From positions 1,904,501 through 1,968,500 of the forward strand of contig JAWNZC010000344.1 in assembly GCA_035771165.1 (NCBI GenBank): a DNA stretch of 64,000 bases. The letters are read 5' to 3'. Position 1 is the stretch's first letter; each line of letters starts with the position of its first letter. Below are positions 40,881-53,522 of the stretch, one piece after another. The position numbers and the translations under genes are program-made. This DNA is from Paragorgia papillata (lineage: Eukaryota; Cnidaria; Anthozoa; Scleralcyonacea; Coralliidae). Under the pieces are notes generated by a model. It was given only the letters and a program-made list of their open reading frames with translations. It made no database searches and had not been told where the DNA came from.

Positions 40881-41162
40881 TAATGTACCAAAATTGAATT
40901 TTTTTTATTGTCTGGATAGTCATCATTAAGGTATTATACTATACCTAGTAACATTGCTATAAAGTAATAGTATAAACCAACTAGTGGACTTATATTTTAA
41001 GCTTTATCATATAGATATTGACAAAACACATTGTTAAATATCTTCATACATAAAAGATTGCTAACTTTTTCTTCATATTTTAAATGACAGGATTGGAGAT
41101 ACAAACTTTAATTTCTTGCATTATATTGTTAATATCCTTGTCCATTCTCTTCGTTCAGTTTA

Positions 41163-41199
<37 letters not shown>

Positions 41200-41410
41200 G
41201 AGAGAGAGACACACACTCGCACACATACAGAACGTACATGTATGGCATCCATATTCTAAAGTTCTATTCGTAGATAGTCACTGCCAATGAGGTGCACAAT
41301 AGTCCACTAGTTGGTTTATACTATTACTTTATAGCAATGTTACTAGGTATAGTATAATACCTTAATGATGACTATCCAGACAATAAAAAAAATTCAATTT
41401 TGGTACATTA

Positions 41411-41846
41411 AATGAAATTGCTTTTAATGTTTATCCTTTTTCAGACAGAGACAGTCCCCCTGTCTTGGTACCAGTTTCAATGGGTGAAATACTTAATGAC
41501 AGAACAAGCTTATTTGAATAATACCAACAGCAATTGCACTGGACACAACAACAGATGTCAACCACTTGCTGCACCTATAAACAGTTATCCAACCACAAAT
41601 CCTTAAAGACTTAGTTAACACCATTAATAGCGTTGGTCTTCCTTTTGGTTGGACATTAGTGAAGAATCTTTAAGAGTTGTTTACTTGCAACAAAGAAAGA
41701 AAGACTGTGCCAAGGATCCCATGATAACAAAGTCAGTGACTGTTTACAAAGATCATTCCTGGACACTTAGAATTATTGATAAAGTTATTCATAGTCAAGG
41801 ATTAGAAGGCTTAAAGCAGCAAATAATAAAATTGATATCGTATTAG
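41411..41846 (+). pseudogene. Gene fragment in right palindrome arm
   Basis: Mirror copy of 40434-40880 with TETVPLSWYQFQ, ESLRVVYLQQRKKD and SVTVYKDHSWTLRI. Small deletions relative to the left arm show the arms have drifted since duplication. Confidence 0.45.
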
Positions 41847-42610
41847 TTAGATATACTGTACATGCACATACATGTAGACATTAGGTTATAGTAGATTACA
41901 TATGTAACATATTATGCTGGTTTACAAATAGAGTCAGTTTTGCAAACTGTGCACACAAGATTCTGAGGCAAAGGTTAGTCTTGACTGCAAGCATAGAATC
42001 CAGAAGACAATATATTCTGGATTTTCTATGCTGCGAGCTTCGACAATAACAATGGCGATGATGTCGTACTCGTTGGACCAATGAGCATTTTTGTCAAATA
42101 GGCGAGAAAACTGATGTAAAATTACCGACAGTTATGTAGATATTCCACTTGGGATTCCAAATATTGCGACCAAAAAGCACAAAACATGTTTATTTTTGAG
42201 TTACAGGGTTAGTTTTGACTGCATGTTTCGGAAATGATTGTTACATGCGCCATTTTAACAATGACAACATCAAAAGTCTGCAATTTAACTCACTATTTAA
42301 TGAAAATACAGAAATAATCGAATGTACTTACCTTTAGATTATTAGTCGCTCCACGAATACAGTTTAAAAATCTTGATGGCAAGTCTCTATTTCAAAATAA
42401 TTTCCATAAACTGCGCGCAGATCGAAGATTATCTGTCCTTTTTATTTTGGTTGCAAGGCAAGTTCCGTTCCGACCGTGACGTCACACAGTAAACTCGCAC
42501 CAGGTCCCTGACAGGCACGGTCACAGTTACAGAGATGCCAACTTTGGAGCGCTGTAGCTGGGCGGGGATTTAATATTTTTGAGAAAAATTTTCGGGAAAC
42601 ATTTTCTTTT

Positions 42611-43726
42611 CCCCGAGCCCGGGCGTAGGGCCGAAGGCCCGGAGCCCGGTGAGGGTGCTAATCTCGACATGCGTGTAGTCCACTTTACACGCGTGGAGAA
42701 AAAGCGAAGGGAGACGAAATCTGGAAATAGTTTATATATATATATATATGTATGGCACGGTGTCACGCGGTAAGAATAGTTGGACACTGGTGACTAGCGA
42801 CGAAGAAAACTATAAACTCTCAAACAAATAGTGTTTTGCTTTCGTTTATTTAAACGAAACGAAATGAAATGGAGCACGAAGAAAAGGATACAAACAACCC
42901 GTTTAATATATCTTGAAGAGAAACCAGAGAACTTGAAGAAACCAAACGCCGTATGGTAAACAAAAACTCTGGTTTGAAGACACTCCGTGAGTCCATCATG
43001 GTCAAATTAATCATCTTAAAGTGGTTAACGGTAGGATTCTTGTTGTTTTCAAGTTTTCGCTTGACCTAAACAATATTCAGCTTCACGTTTTCGTGCTTTC
43101 CCTTTGCTCATCCAAACCATAAGTCAGCTTAACTACAGCTAACTTAAAACACTACCTTTAAGGCTTATATTAACCGTGGTGGCCGTGCATGCACTTTTTA
43201 TTATTAAAAATACTCATGGGCTTTGTTGGTTTTCTTGGCTGTGTTTCGACTGAAACGTCTTTTGAATTCTTCTTTCTGGAATCCGATTCTACTGAATTGT
43301 TTTTATCTCAGACTCTATTATAAATGTAATTTCTGAGCTGTTAATTACTTTTAATACTGCCTTTGCAAAATGTACATGCATAGAGAAGCCATTTAAAGGC
43401 TTGCTAAAATTAATCCCTTTTGAAACCTCCTAAAAACAATATATTTTTTACAACCAGAATTTAATAATGAAATCTAAATTTTGCTTTGATATGTTCAACT
43501 TTCATTAAATGATTTAAATCAGTTTTCTCATCCTATCGACCTATCCATAAATTGTATAATTTAATATCCCAAGGATTTAACATCATTTGTTTTTATATCT
43601 GTTTGTTTTTGTATTGGCTGTATATTAGGAGTGCTTATTTTAATCAGGGGGTGGGTGGGTGTTTTAAAAAAGAATGTAACAGCGGGCGAGGGGTTGTTGC
43701 GTTCATGTATTTCTAGTAACCCAAGT
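42611..43726. other. Insertion in the right side of the palindromic element
   Basis: Replaces about 8 bp present in the left arm. It starts with a G/C-rich CCCGAGCCCGGGCG block, has a (TA)n run near 42732-42749 and is otherwise A/T-rich. No gene and no clear termini seen. Confidence 0.45.
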
Positions 43727-43770
43727 TATTTAAATATGTAAAGATCCCACAGGCCATAGAGGCACTTTAA

Positions 43771-46730
43771 CTTTCAGACGTTTTTTAGCTGTGGCTCATT
43801 GCCACGTTTGTGCTTGAATTATCAGTTTTTTGTCGTGTCTAATCGATGTGCTGCAATTTTTATACGCTGCTCTTTTGCCGCTAGCTTGCTTGTCTTCATT
43901 TCCGTGGCTTGTTCAGTTGTTCGTTCTCTCCACAGTTATTACTGGAGAATTTTATTGTCCACAGACCGCTTATTGGTCCGTGGTGTTGTTTGCAGTTCCC
44001 CAACAGCTTGTTCGTTGCGTTTTTGAGCTATAGCCTTATCAAAGGAGATTGTTTATTCTGGCTCTCGGCGCAGTTCAATCAGCTTGTGTTTATGAGCTAA
44101 GTGTTTGTATGTTTGACCGGCTCGTAGCATATGCTAGCTGTTCAGATCTCAGTACTGTTCCGCTCTGGCGTACAAGTTCGAAAGGCCGAAAGTTTTGTCA
44201 AGTCGTTGGACGGCCTAATTTAGGATAAATTACAAGGTGAGTCGAGTCGTTCGATTTTGTCTAAATATTGCCTGGCCTGTTCTATTCTGCCGTCCGCACT
44301 GGGGGCTAGTTATTCTTCGCTGGCAACTTGCTGTACTATTATTTGGTAAATCCTTTATAGGGCTTCCTTAGCGGTATATTTTACTCTGCATGCTCTATTA
44401 AGTTGTCTTTTCGATACCGTGTCTAACTTGTCAAGTATATATGTTCTTATTAGTTAATACAGTTGGCTTACAGAAGGCCCTATTTCTGTGCTGCCTTTTG
44501 TGTGGTTTACTGCCTTAGCTCACATCAACAAAGAAATTATGGGTCGGCGATGCTATGTGCAAAATTTGTTTTGCTAATTATCTGTTACGTTTTGTTTTGT
44601 TTTATGGGCTTGACATCGTCCGACTGCAAATCCCACTGGAATATCTGTCCTTTGTTCCTAAACAATGTAGCCACCTTATGGGTGTGACAGGGATCATAAC
44701 CACGTTATACCAGACGTCCAAGTGCATTTGTTTTTTCTTCGACGTTGCTTATTTCACTGGTTGTTTATTTCAATGTTAATCTCCTCAACACCGCGGTCTT
44801 TTTAATTTTGTGTTACATTTTTTATTAAACTCTGTATTGTTTGCTCTTCACACATTAGGGCAGCTCTGTTTCTGGCTCGTTTTGCTGCTCCACTTGAGGT
44901 TGTAGGGTGCCAGATTGCCAGCCTACTTTAGTGGTTTAGACGCTAGCGCTTTCTGCAAGAAGGCCTTGTTATGGCCTTGCTTTCAGGCTGTTTTTGGGCC
45001 ATTCAGGCGCCTTTTGTCTATTGGCCTTGCGGAATGCTTGCTTAATTGTGGCTTCGGCCTTGTGTGCTAGGATTGTGCTATTGTGTCTATTACAGGTATG
45101 CGCTTTGTCGTCTATTATCTGCTTTCGTGGGCTAAGTGTCCTGGGTCTGGGTGTCATGCTGGGAAGTTGCTAATTCTCCCCTCCTGTTCTGGGCCAATCC
45201 GCATTATGAGCCCGCATGTGTTGTAGGCCTTCCCTCACTCTTGGGCTGCGAGTTGAGATGTTGGGCCATGCTAGCCCCTTTCCCACAGTGGGAATTACAC
45301 ACTGGACTCACCCATTTCGTCTTTCAGCCTGCTAACTGTTTGCATGGTCCCTACAGGGTATGGTATTAGGCGGGTCTTAATTGTTTTTTCGTCTATATGC
45401 TGTACTGCTGCGGGGTTTACTACCAGCCTTTCTTCATGGCCAGATCATAGATCATACACGGTTATGTCTTGTGGGTTAATTGGCTGCCACACCGGAGGTG
45501 TTTGTGGTGCTTCCATTGCTCCCCTCCCCTGTCTCTTGTTGCTAAGTCTTGCGCCTCGCCAGTCTCAGTCCCTGCTTGCCACTGTTCCCGGTGGCTCCAG
45601 ATAGTATGTTGTGTCTTAGGTTATCCCGCTGCACTTGCTGTTTTAGGTAGGTTCACTTACCCCACCATCACTGGGTCGGCCCTGGGTCCATTGCTGCAAT
45701 GTTTGGTTTTTCTGAAGTCACACTTGCTGCTGTGCGTACTTTAGGTTACCACCACAGCGGTCTTTGACATTGGTTGTGGTACTACTACCACACCCGCCGT
45801 GTCTGTCTTTACAATAGTTGCTCCGCTCACTTGTCGTCGGTTACTGTAGTTCTGCATGTGACGAACCTGTGGTTCCTAGAGCTGCTGCGCGAGACATGTC
45901 TTAGGTTACCTTGATTGCGGCGCGCGCCGTGTTTTAGCTTGAGAGTTACTTCCACATTTTGCTAGCTGTGGCGAGTGATGTGTTACATTTGTGGTCGTGC
46001 TGCATTGTTGGGTCCATCTGCCGCTGTGTATGATGGGTCTTACGCTTGGGATGCTGATGCGCTTAGGGGGTCAATAGCTTCTGCATCTGCTGTTTGCCGC
46101 TGGTCGTCTCTTAGGTTGCACTCTACTGCTGAGGCACGTACTGGGTTGTTGGTTACCATTGTCACTCTACCTGGGTGTAGGTTAAGTTACCATGCCTGTG
46201 GGGGTGGCTTATAGGTTACGATTGCTAGTGCTTGCGTGCTTTGCCATTCTGGCTGCTTGTATTTGTTCTACTGTTCAACGAGCTCTTGGCACGTGCCACG
46301 TCGTGTTGCCCCCCCCCCCTCTTTTTTCTCCTGCTGCATCTCATGTGAAGTTGCTCATATATTTGTCGTGGTGCCGGATGTTTCTGACCCATGCTGTAGC
46401 GGGCTTCCCGGACTCTCTTGGTCCAACAGTGCCTCTCGTCGTTGCATTCGCAGTTCTCCATGTGTTGCAGTTTCACCACGAGGTTATTGGGTTGTAGAAA
46501 CGCCATTGGGCAGGGTTCGTGCCTCGAATCCCTTCTCCAGCATAGCTGGAGGGTGTCGTTGGAGAGGGTAATTCTCGGCAACATTGCTACAAGTTAGTTG
46601 GGAGTTTAGGCTTGCCTGGAGCTGCTCTACCTATAAGACCGCTCTCCTCTTGGTGGATCGCCTGTTCCTGTAAACTGTTCCTCAGATGCGATGCGAGGTA
46701 AACTGTAAACTGTTCCTCAGATACAGATGC
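43771..46730 (+). other. T/G-rich region with degenerate TTAGGTT repeats, no gene
   Basis: Strong T and G bias on the plus strand. Between 45600 and 46230 the motif CTTAGGTTACC or close variants recurs at irregular spacing. Open frames here follow composition and match no family. A C-run of ten (46309-46318) is present. Confidence 0.55.
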
Positions 46731-46734
46731 GAGG

Positions 46735-47160
46735 TGGTTGCTTGTGTGCTACTTTGCCATCATATTGTTGCTGGGGGGGGGGGGGGGGGGGGACTGCTCT
46801 TGTGCTAATGTTCATTGCTGTCTTACAGTTGCTGGGTGGTTGCAGGAGTGCTACTTTGCTATTATAGTGTTGCTGGGAGACTGCATTTATGCTATTGTGC
46901 CTGGCTATCGTACAGTTGCTTGGTGGTTGCATGTGTGCTACTTTTCTATTATATTGTTGTGGGAGGACTGCATTTGTCCTTATGTACCTTGCTATCGGGC
47001 CATTGCTAGGTGGTCGCATGTGTGCTACTTTGCTATCATATTGTTGTGGGGGGACTGCATTTGTGCTAATGTACCTTGATGTCGTACAGTTGCTACGTGG
47101 TTGCATGTGCGACTTTGCTGTAATCTTCTTGCTGGTCGGGGACTGCAGTTGTGCAATTGT
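46735..47160 (+). repeat. 87-bp minisatellite, about 5 copies
   Basis: Unit markers ACAGTTGCTGGGTGGTTGCA recur at 46825, 46912, 46999 and 47086, a period of 87 bp, with GTGCTACTTTGCTATC and GACTGCATTTGTGC in each unit. A run of 20 G is at 46773-46792. Confidence 0.85.
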
Positions 47161-47249
47161 TCCTTGCAGTCATACAGTTTCAGGGTTTCGGGTTGCGTTG
47201 GTGCTAATTACTATCCCACAGTTGCAGAGGCCATGTTTGTGCTCCTGTA

Positions 47250-47396
47250 CCCTGGGCGACTGCCTTTGTCCTACGGTACCCTGGGTTACTGCCTTTGTCC
47301 TCCTGTACCCTGGGTGACTGCCTTTGTCCTACGGTATCCTGGGTGACTGCCTTTGTCCTCCGGTACCCTGGGTGACTGCCTTTGTCCTACAGTGCC
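47250..47396 (+). repeat. About 31-bp minisatellite, 5 copies
   Basis: Unit CCCTGGGTGACTGCCTTTGT followed by CCTACGGTA, repeated head to tail. Confidence 0.85.
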
Positions 47397-47574
47397 TCGC
47401 TGTCGTACTGTTGTGGGTGACTGCAGGTGTGCTTTACTGCTGCCGTACATTCGTTGGGAACTGTTTTGTGCTTTCTGCTGCCGTACTGTGACTGGGGCGG
47501 TGTATTTGTGCTCCCCTGCCATTGCCCTGTTGTGCAGGGGTCTCTTTAATTGTATTGGCGATGTCGTTATGCGG

Positions 47575-47960
47575 GTCCGTACTGTGCAACATTGCCATAC
47601 AGACGTTGGGGGTCTGTATTTGTGCTCCTCTGCTGTTGCACAGTCAAGTGGGGGGTCCTCAGTGTGTGCGGGTCCGTGCTGTGCAACTTTGCCGTACAGA
47701 CGTTGGGGGTCTGTATTTGTGCTCCCCTGCTGTTGCACAGTCAAGTGGGGGGTCCTTAGTGTGTGCGGGTCGGTACTGTGCAACTTTGCCATACAGATGT
47801 TGGGGGTCTGTATTTGTGCTCCCCTGCTGTTGCACAGTCAAGTGGGGGGTCCTCAGTGTGTGTGGGTCCATACTGTGCAACTTTGCCGTAGACGTTGGGG
47901 GTCTGTATTTGTGCTCCCTGCTGTTGCACAGTCATGTGGGGGGTCCTCTGGTCTTGGCCT
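47575..47960 (+). repeat. 97-bp minisatellite, 4 copies
   Basis: Unit starts GTCCGTACTGTGCAAC at 47575, 47672, 47769 and 47866 and contains GTTGGGGGTCTGTATTTGTG and GCTGTTGCACAGTCAAGTGG. The last copy is shortened. Confidence 0.9.
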
Positions 47961-47984
47961 GATCACTTGTGTGTTTTGCACCAG

Positions 47985-48246
47985 TACATCTGGTCTGTTC
48001 CCCGGCTACTCTGGGTGATAACTTATGTAGGGTGTGTTCTTGGCTACTCCAAGAAAATGTGCAGTAGTGTGCTGTAATTATGTGTAGTAGTAGCTTGTGC
48101 CTAGCTGTTGGTAGTTTGTGTTGCCATGCCTGTACATCGGGTCTGTGCCCCGACTACTCTGGGTGATAACTTAATTTGTAGGGTGTGTTCTTGGCTACTC
48201 CGAGAAAATGTGCCGTAGTGTGCTGTAATGTGTAGTAGCTTGTGCT
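47985..48246 (+). repeat. About 148-bp direct duplication
   Basis: Two copies of a segment with CTACTCTGGGTGATAACTTA and AGGGTGTGTTCTTGGCTACT, starting near 47990 and 48138, with small indels. Confidence 0.85.
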
Positions 48247-48259
48247 TAACAGTACCGGC

Positions 48260-49070
48260 GTGTCCGGTTTTTGCAATTTGGATCTCTGAAATGGCATTTG
48301 CAGCATTCTGAGAACACATTTTGTAAAAAATTTTAGGTTTTCAAAACACTATTTTAATGGTGCATTTTGTAATAAATCACATGCTAAGCATACAAAAACA
48401 ACATTTCAGAGAAAATATTCTAGATGATTATCTACATTTGTGAATGGAATTGCAAGGTGGTTTAATTAACACGCCAATGACAATGTAAAATTTATTCGCT
48501 AAGCGAGTGAAATCCACATATTTCTTTTAAAATATATAAATATCAGAATTTGATCAGTCTATGCATAGTTCGTCTATGACTCCGTTCTGCGCACGCTTTT
48601 GTTTCGTTAACATATTCTATTCTCGTACAAATAAAAGTAGAATTTATAGGCATTGAATTTTGAAATGAAATGTGTAACGGAATTTTGATATTAATTTATT
48701 CCGTTTATAGTTGAACAATTCTATTAGCTTATAGCCTTATATGGTGATAATTAGGTTGTTATTGTACAAACGACAAGTCGACACTGTAGCAACGTCAATC
48801 AACCTGCCTAGAAACGTCATCACGCAACTGTTGCAATGAACGCGATAAATTATTCGCATTAATCAACCTGCATCCGCAGTAATAAATATTTAAACCAGAG
48901 AACGCTTGAAAATTCATAACTATAGATATAGTTCTTGAAATGAAAACTTTCTTGTGCTTCCACTTTTCAAAATGAAAGCTTCAGCTAAAATTATTGGGGG
49001 GGGCAATTGCCCCCCCCCCTCACAATCGCCCCCCCCCCCCACCCCCCCCCCCCCCCCCCCCCCCCTAGGT
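48260..49070. repeat. hAT-like subterminal remnant and homopolymer C tract
   Basis: CTGAAATGGCATTTGCAGCATTCTGA (48287-48312, given in part) matches the subterminal motif of the hAT element at 15090-15120. Further on, TTGGGGGGGGCAATTGCCCC is a G/C palindrome near 48994-49015, followed by poly-C interrupted once (49029-49065). It is probably a decayed DNA transposon. Confidence 0.4.
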
Positions 49071-49369
49071 AAAAAGTGAGTTGCAAATCACTGTAACAAG
49101 TTGAAACGTGTATATATAGTACAAATTTTATCAAAATTACCTTTTAACTATTATTGTACTCAAATTCTTTGTGGGCAGTATCTTCATTCAAATTAGATAA
49201 ATTCATCATCATCTTATTCTTCAGTGCTGATATTTGTTCCTAGGAAAACAAAAATGTACATGTTTTCAATGATATTGTTTTTTAAAAGACTTGAAAAATA
49301 TTCATCACGTGCCTTCAATGTGGAGGTGTTGGTGTGATCACATGCCTCGTAGAGAAAAGCTAGATATTC

Positions 49370-49730
49370 CTGCTTGAGCTGGTCAAAAATGGCCCCTTTA
49401 TTGTTTTATTCTGTCTAACACCAGACTATTTTACTCTGTCTAACAGTAACACCAGATGACTGTACTTGTCAAAGCAAGAACCCTCAGCCGTCCTAGGCAA
49501 CAATGAGCTAACAAGTGATTATTAACACTTTGAAGCCTGACAACGAGTCTTTAATTAAGGTTTATTCTGTCTAACGGCAGATGGTTTTATTCAGCACAGG
49601 GAGAGGTCCAGGCCTCAAAGTATTAAACTCATTCTTCTCTGAGCTGGCCAAAAATGGTCCCTTTATTGTTTTACTGTCTAACACCAGATGATTTTACTCG
49701 TCAAAGGGAGAACCTCAGACATCCTAGACA
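49370..49730. repeat. Dispersed TCTAACACCAGATGATTTTAC repeat cluster
   Basis: Three or more degenerate copies of CTGTCTAACACCAGATGATT with TTACTCGTCAAAGG, plus AGCTGGCCAAAAATGGTCCC twice. The same family recurs at 56085-56240 and 63440-63560 in reverse orientation (GTCTGGCGTTAGACAGAG). I associate it with anthozoan genomes from memory. Confidence 0.55.
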
Positions 49731-50357
49731 GAAAACCCGCTTCATTGATTGGTTATTGATTATCAATCAATTAATTGACGACTTCTGATTATTGATATTA
49801 TTGATTGATATTTAAAAAGAAATTATTACTAAATAACAAATTTAACTCTCACTCAATCTTTCTTACTTAAAAAGTGAAATTTACCCAAGAGAGAAATCAT
49901 TTTAAAATAAATTTACTAAAAGCACAGTACTACAATAACTACATCATTGAAATCACATGAGAAATTCTTTCTACAGTATTAGATTTCGACTGTTCAGCGT
50001 TTTTTAGAAAAAAAAATTTCTTATATTTTTGATTAGCAAATCCTATCTGATCTCCGAACTATTCGATCTATAGTATAAAGAAAATTTCTGATCTGAACTA
50101 GGAAAAAGAATTGAAATCGGACACTCGGTGAAAATTTATCAAAGAAATCGACATCGTACCCCACTACACAATATAGTACAATAAAATCTACACGTTATTT
50201 TATAGTTAATATACACAGGTATATCCTAGAAGAATATTATAGAAATCGCTACCTTTTAAAAGGACTTTTTTTACCTAAATTCACAGCACACTTCGGCTCT
50301 TCGCAGTCCGCCATCTTCGCCCAGCAAACGTGTGATCACAGTTCTACAAACTGTGGT

Positions 50358-50585
50358 CACAGAATAAATATTGAGCAGAAGGCCCACTCTCGTCGGAACC
50401 TTTGAAGTTTATGTCCTCGCGCAGGTCGCCTCGCGCATGTTGGCGGCCATGTTGAAAGCAAGTAAAAGCCGCTCCTCTCAACAGTAAACAATATGGCGAA
50501 AAGTGCGTTCTGATCGTTTAAATGGCTATAACTCAACATTTTGGTGGTAATATTTCTTGGGACGGATAGTACATTGAAAGTGAAG
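50358..50585 (+). promoter_or_regulatory. Promoter/first-exon-like segment, left copy
   Basis: Carries YY1-like GCGGCCATGTTG and CAATATGGCGAAAA motifs and ends at a splice donor (GAAG|GTAAGTAAT, 50585). A 31-bp block (50358-50388) is perfectly complementary to 53051-53081, and weaker similarity continues to the donor. Another YY1-like CCGCCATCTTCG lies at 50310. No coding sequence is certain. Confidence 0.45.
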
Positions 50586-52867
50586 GTAAGTAATCAAATT
50601 TATTATGGTAAGGAAGATATTTAACGAAATTTGAACGGGAAATTTACGATTTCATTATCTTGTTAATTGGTCCGGCCGGAGCTACCCGTCCACTTTTGAA
50701 GTTGTACTTTCAAGAATAAATAAGCGAGGAAACTATTTAAAAACAGTTTAAATCTAAAGTATAATGATAAAATTACACGTACTGGTTGTTCTATCTTAAT
50801 CGGACAAGCAATTTTGAAGAACGAAGCAACTCTATAGCTCTCTATTTGGACGGATTGTAGGCAATTATGATTTGACATATATTTGTTGAAGGCTGACAAA
50901 CAAGTGCCAGTATTTCTCCAATTTCATTTAATATTTGTAAACGTTGCTGCTGATAAAAAGATTAACCTGAAATATCAGGTCCTTAGTGTTGAAGTCTAGG
51001 TATTTTACTTTATTCTACTATAAAATGAACGCATATATAGTTAGCTTGAAATGGCCTACTGTATCTTAATTCTCTAGGTTGGACAGTTCGTCTTGAGTTT
51101 TGTTCCCCAAGCTTTTTAAATATTTCATGATTTGTTGCTTAGATGGAGGTTTAGATTATAGATGTGCAACCTTCACATAGTTTCTCTCCTTTTTTTAGCT
51201 GAGACAATAGATTTGAAATGAAATCTTAAGAAACAATGAACTGTAGAAAATCAAGAGGGGATTCTTCACAGCACTGGCCACTGACACAGGAATAGTGGCA
51301 AATGTTCTTCAGCAGCTTCAGTCATACTGAGTGTAAACATTTTGAACAAAAGACTTTCTACTTACTTCATGTTTAAGAACAAAAAGGTGTTAATTTCATG
51401 TCTTTATAATAAATAAAGAATGAATTGGTCTACTGGTTAATTTAATTAATAGGGTGTTGGCCAGTAAAATAATGAAGGACCAGTTACTACTATTTGTCCT
51501 GTGGTGGGCAACTGGTAATAATACATTTTCTTAATTTTGCACCTTGTGTACACAGAGCTTGTAACAGTAAAATTTAGTGGTCAAAAGAACTGCCCTTTAC
51601 CTATTTTGTACTGTATATGTGAAATAAATGTTTAAAACTTATTGGGTTTGGTTAACATTGTAACTTGTTTGCAAAAACGTTTTGTAGTCAGTGGTAAACA
51701 CAGTCAGGTATATGGGGTATGCAATATGTATATAAATAATGCAAATGCTTAAATGTACAGTACATCCTCTATTATAGGGTGGATGGTTTATACCTAAATT
51801 AATCTACATTAAGAATTTGGAACACATTTCCAACAGCTGTTTCTGTTAACAGCTGTCAACATTTTTGCAATTTATCATCTACACATCAACTTGACATATT
51901 TAAAATAATGCTTTTAAATGAAATGTACACTATGCAAGCCTTTGATACTCTAGCAAATACAGGTGTTGGTTTTGAGACTTTCAGAAACAGATAGTTTTAA
52001 TATGTACTGCAGTAATATTATATCATCGCAATCACAACTGACAACACATATACACTTGAATAGTTTTAGGTGGTGTTTATTATCAGTTTTTGTTGTTTTA
52101 AATCCAGTAATACAACAATACTCAAATAAAGTTCGACTATTAATGGCACTTTAAAAGTGAAACAAGTGAATAAAAAACATGTGAGTTTTATAAAAGTCTC
52201 CATCAATTCAGGCATCAAGCTGTCTTTTCTGATGGAAGCTTCTGATTTTCATTCAGTAAGTTGTCATGTCCAAATACACACACAATCCAAACAAATTATT
52301 TACTAAAATTACAAGAAAAGAACAAAATCAAATCAACATTTCAACAGCTTGTCAAGTGTATAAACTTTCTTTAGCCATGGTAGGTTAATGACAAAAATAA
52401 ATCTTGTTCAATGTCTTCAATCACAATTCACTTAATACAACAGACAAACAATTGGAGTAAGAACGTCGATAGAAGAAGGTAAACAAACACATAAAGATGG
52501 AATTCTGCGGAATTGGTATTTTTACCCATTGAACTGAACCAGACTAAAATACTTCATCAATTTACATGTAACAAATTTGGAGTGAGTGAGCCCTCGTGCG
52601 CATATTATAATATCCTTAAAATATTCATAAAAACAAGAGCACGGTTTACACACTGTGCAATTCTCAATTAAAAATATGTAACTAATGTGAAATGATTAAA
52701 AACTCTTCATAAAAGTTCTCTGTAATTTGAAATATGTACCGAGATACCGTAGCCGACTGACGTACTTCAGTCATTGAGGAGTGGGCAGGCCATCGCTCAA
52801 AAGTAGCTAAATTCCACGCGAAAACGTGTTTGTATGCCTTCTAACCGCAAGTAAATTGGTCGCTTAC
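50586..52867. other. A/T-rich spacer between the facing first exons
   Basis: No convincing coding exon, RNA gene or repeat. Scattered short open frames only. Confidence 0.5.
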
Positions 52868-53081
52868 CTTTCATTTGTAAAATATCAAAGTTAAATGGAA
52901 ATCGTCCAAAAAGCTTTCCAAGTAGAGCCGTTTTGGTGACTCGACTTCGTTTTCCGCCATGTTGTTCCTTGTTGATCCGCTGGAGTTTACTTGCTTTCAA
53001 CATGGCGGCGTGTGACATGCGCACTAAAAAAGTGAGGACACTTCGTACCGAGTGGGCCTTCTGCTCAATATTTATTCTGTG
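52868..53081 (-). promoter_or_regulatory. Promoter/first-exon-like segment, right copy
   Basis: Inverted relative of 50358-50585. It has AACATGGCGGCGTG and AACATGGCGGAAAA motifs and a donor AAAG|GTAAGCGAC at 52868. An ATG in GGCGGAAAACGAAG opens a short frame that crosses the donor. The two copies face each other across about 2.3 kb. Confidence 0.45.
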
Positions 53082-53522
53082 CTGTGGTGATGAAGTACGA
53101 CTTGAGACGAAGGTACTCGGGAAATACTCGTAAACAACTCGGAAATTTAGTTAGCTTTCAAAATTAATCAAAAATATTATTAAAACTACATAAAAGAATC
53201 TAAACCTTACTATTAGTATTAAAATAGTTTCTTTAGACTCCATTAAAGAAATTATATTACAGAATTTTAAAGAAAATAAGGTTAAAAAAGTTTAAAGTCC
53301 AACGTCGGGTTATCTTCGGTAAAAGCCGAGTATATGTAATGACGTCTCATTACCGATGTCGCTGTCCGATCGGAGTGTTCCGTTGTTTTTGAATTTTCAA
53401 AACGTCTTGTTGGATTTTCTTTTAGATTTTTGCCGTTTCTGATTCAAGGATGTGAATGTTTGTTGTCGTTTAAGCAAAAAGGAATAAATTGGTGATGGTT
53501 AATTGTGGAGATTCAACTATAA

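Larger units (their letters stand above)
39602..43766. mobile_element. TTAA-flanked palindromic DNA element, 4165 bp
   Basis: Seen: termini AGTGCCTCTATGGCCTGTGG at the left and its complement at the right, each beside TTAA (39598-39601, 43767-43770). Inside are two long inverted arms, 39651-40989 and 41302-42610, about 1.3 kb each and highly similar, around a 312-bp centre with a (TA)n run at 41165-41197. A 1.1-kb segment (42611-43726) interrupts the right side. TTAA duplication is typical of piggyBac and Kolobok elements. No transposase is recognised. Confidence 0.72.

Noticed and set aside
45136..48018. Several Cys- and Leu-rich open frames in the GT-rich region
   Set aside because: They follow composition and tandem repeats, occur in overlapping frames and match no family.
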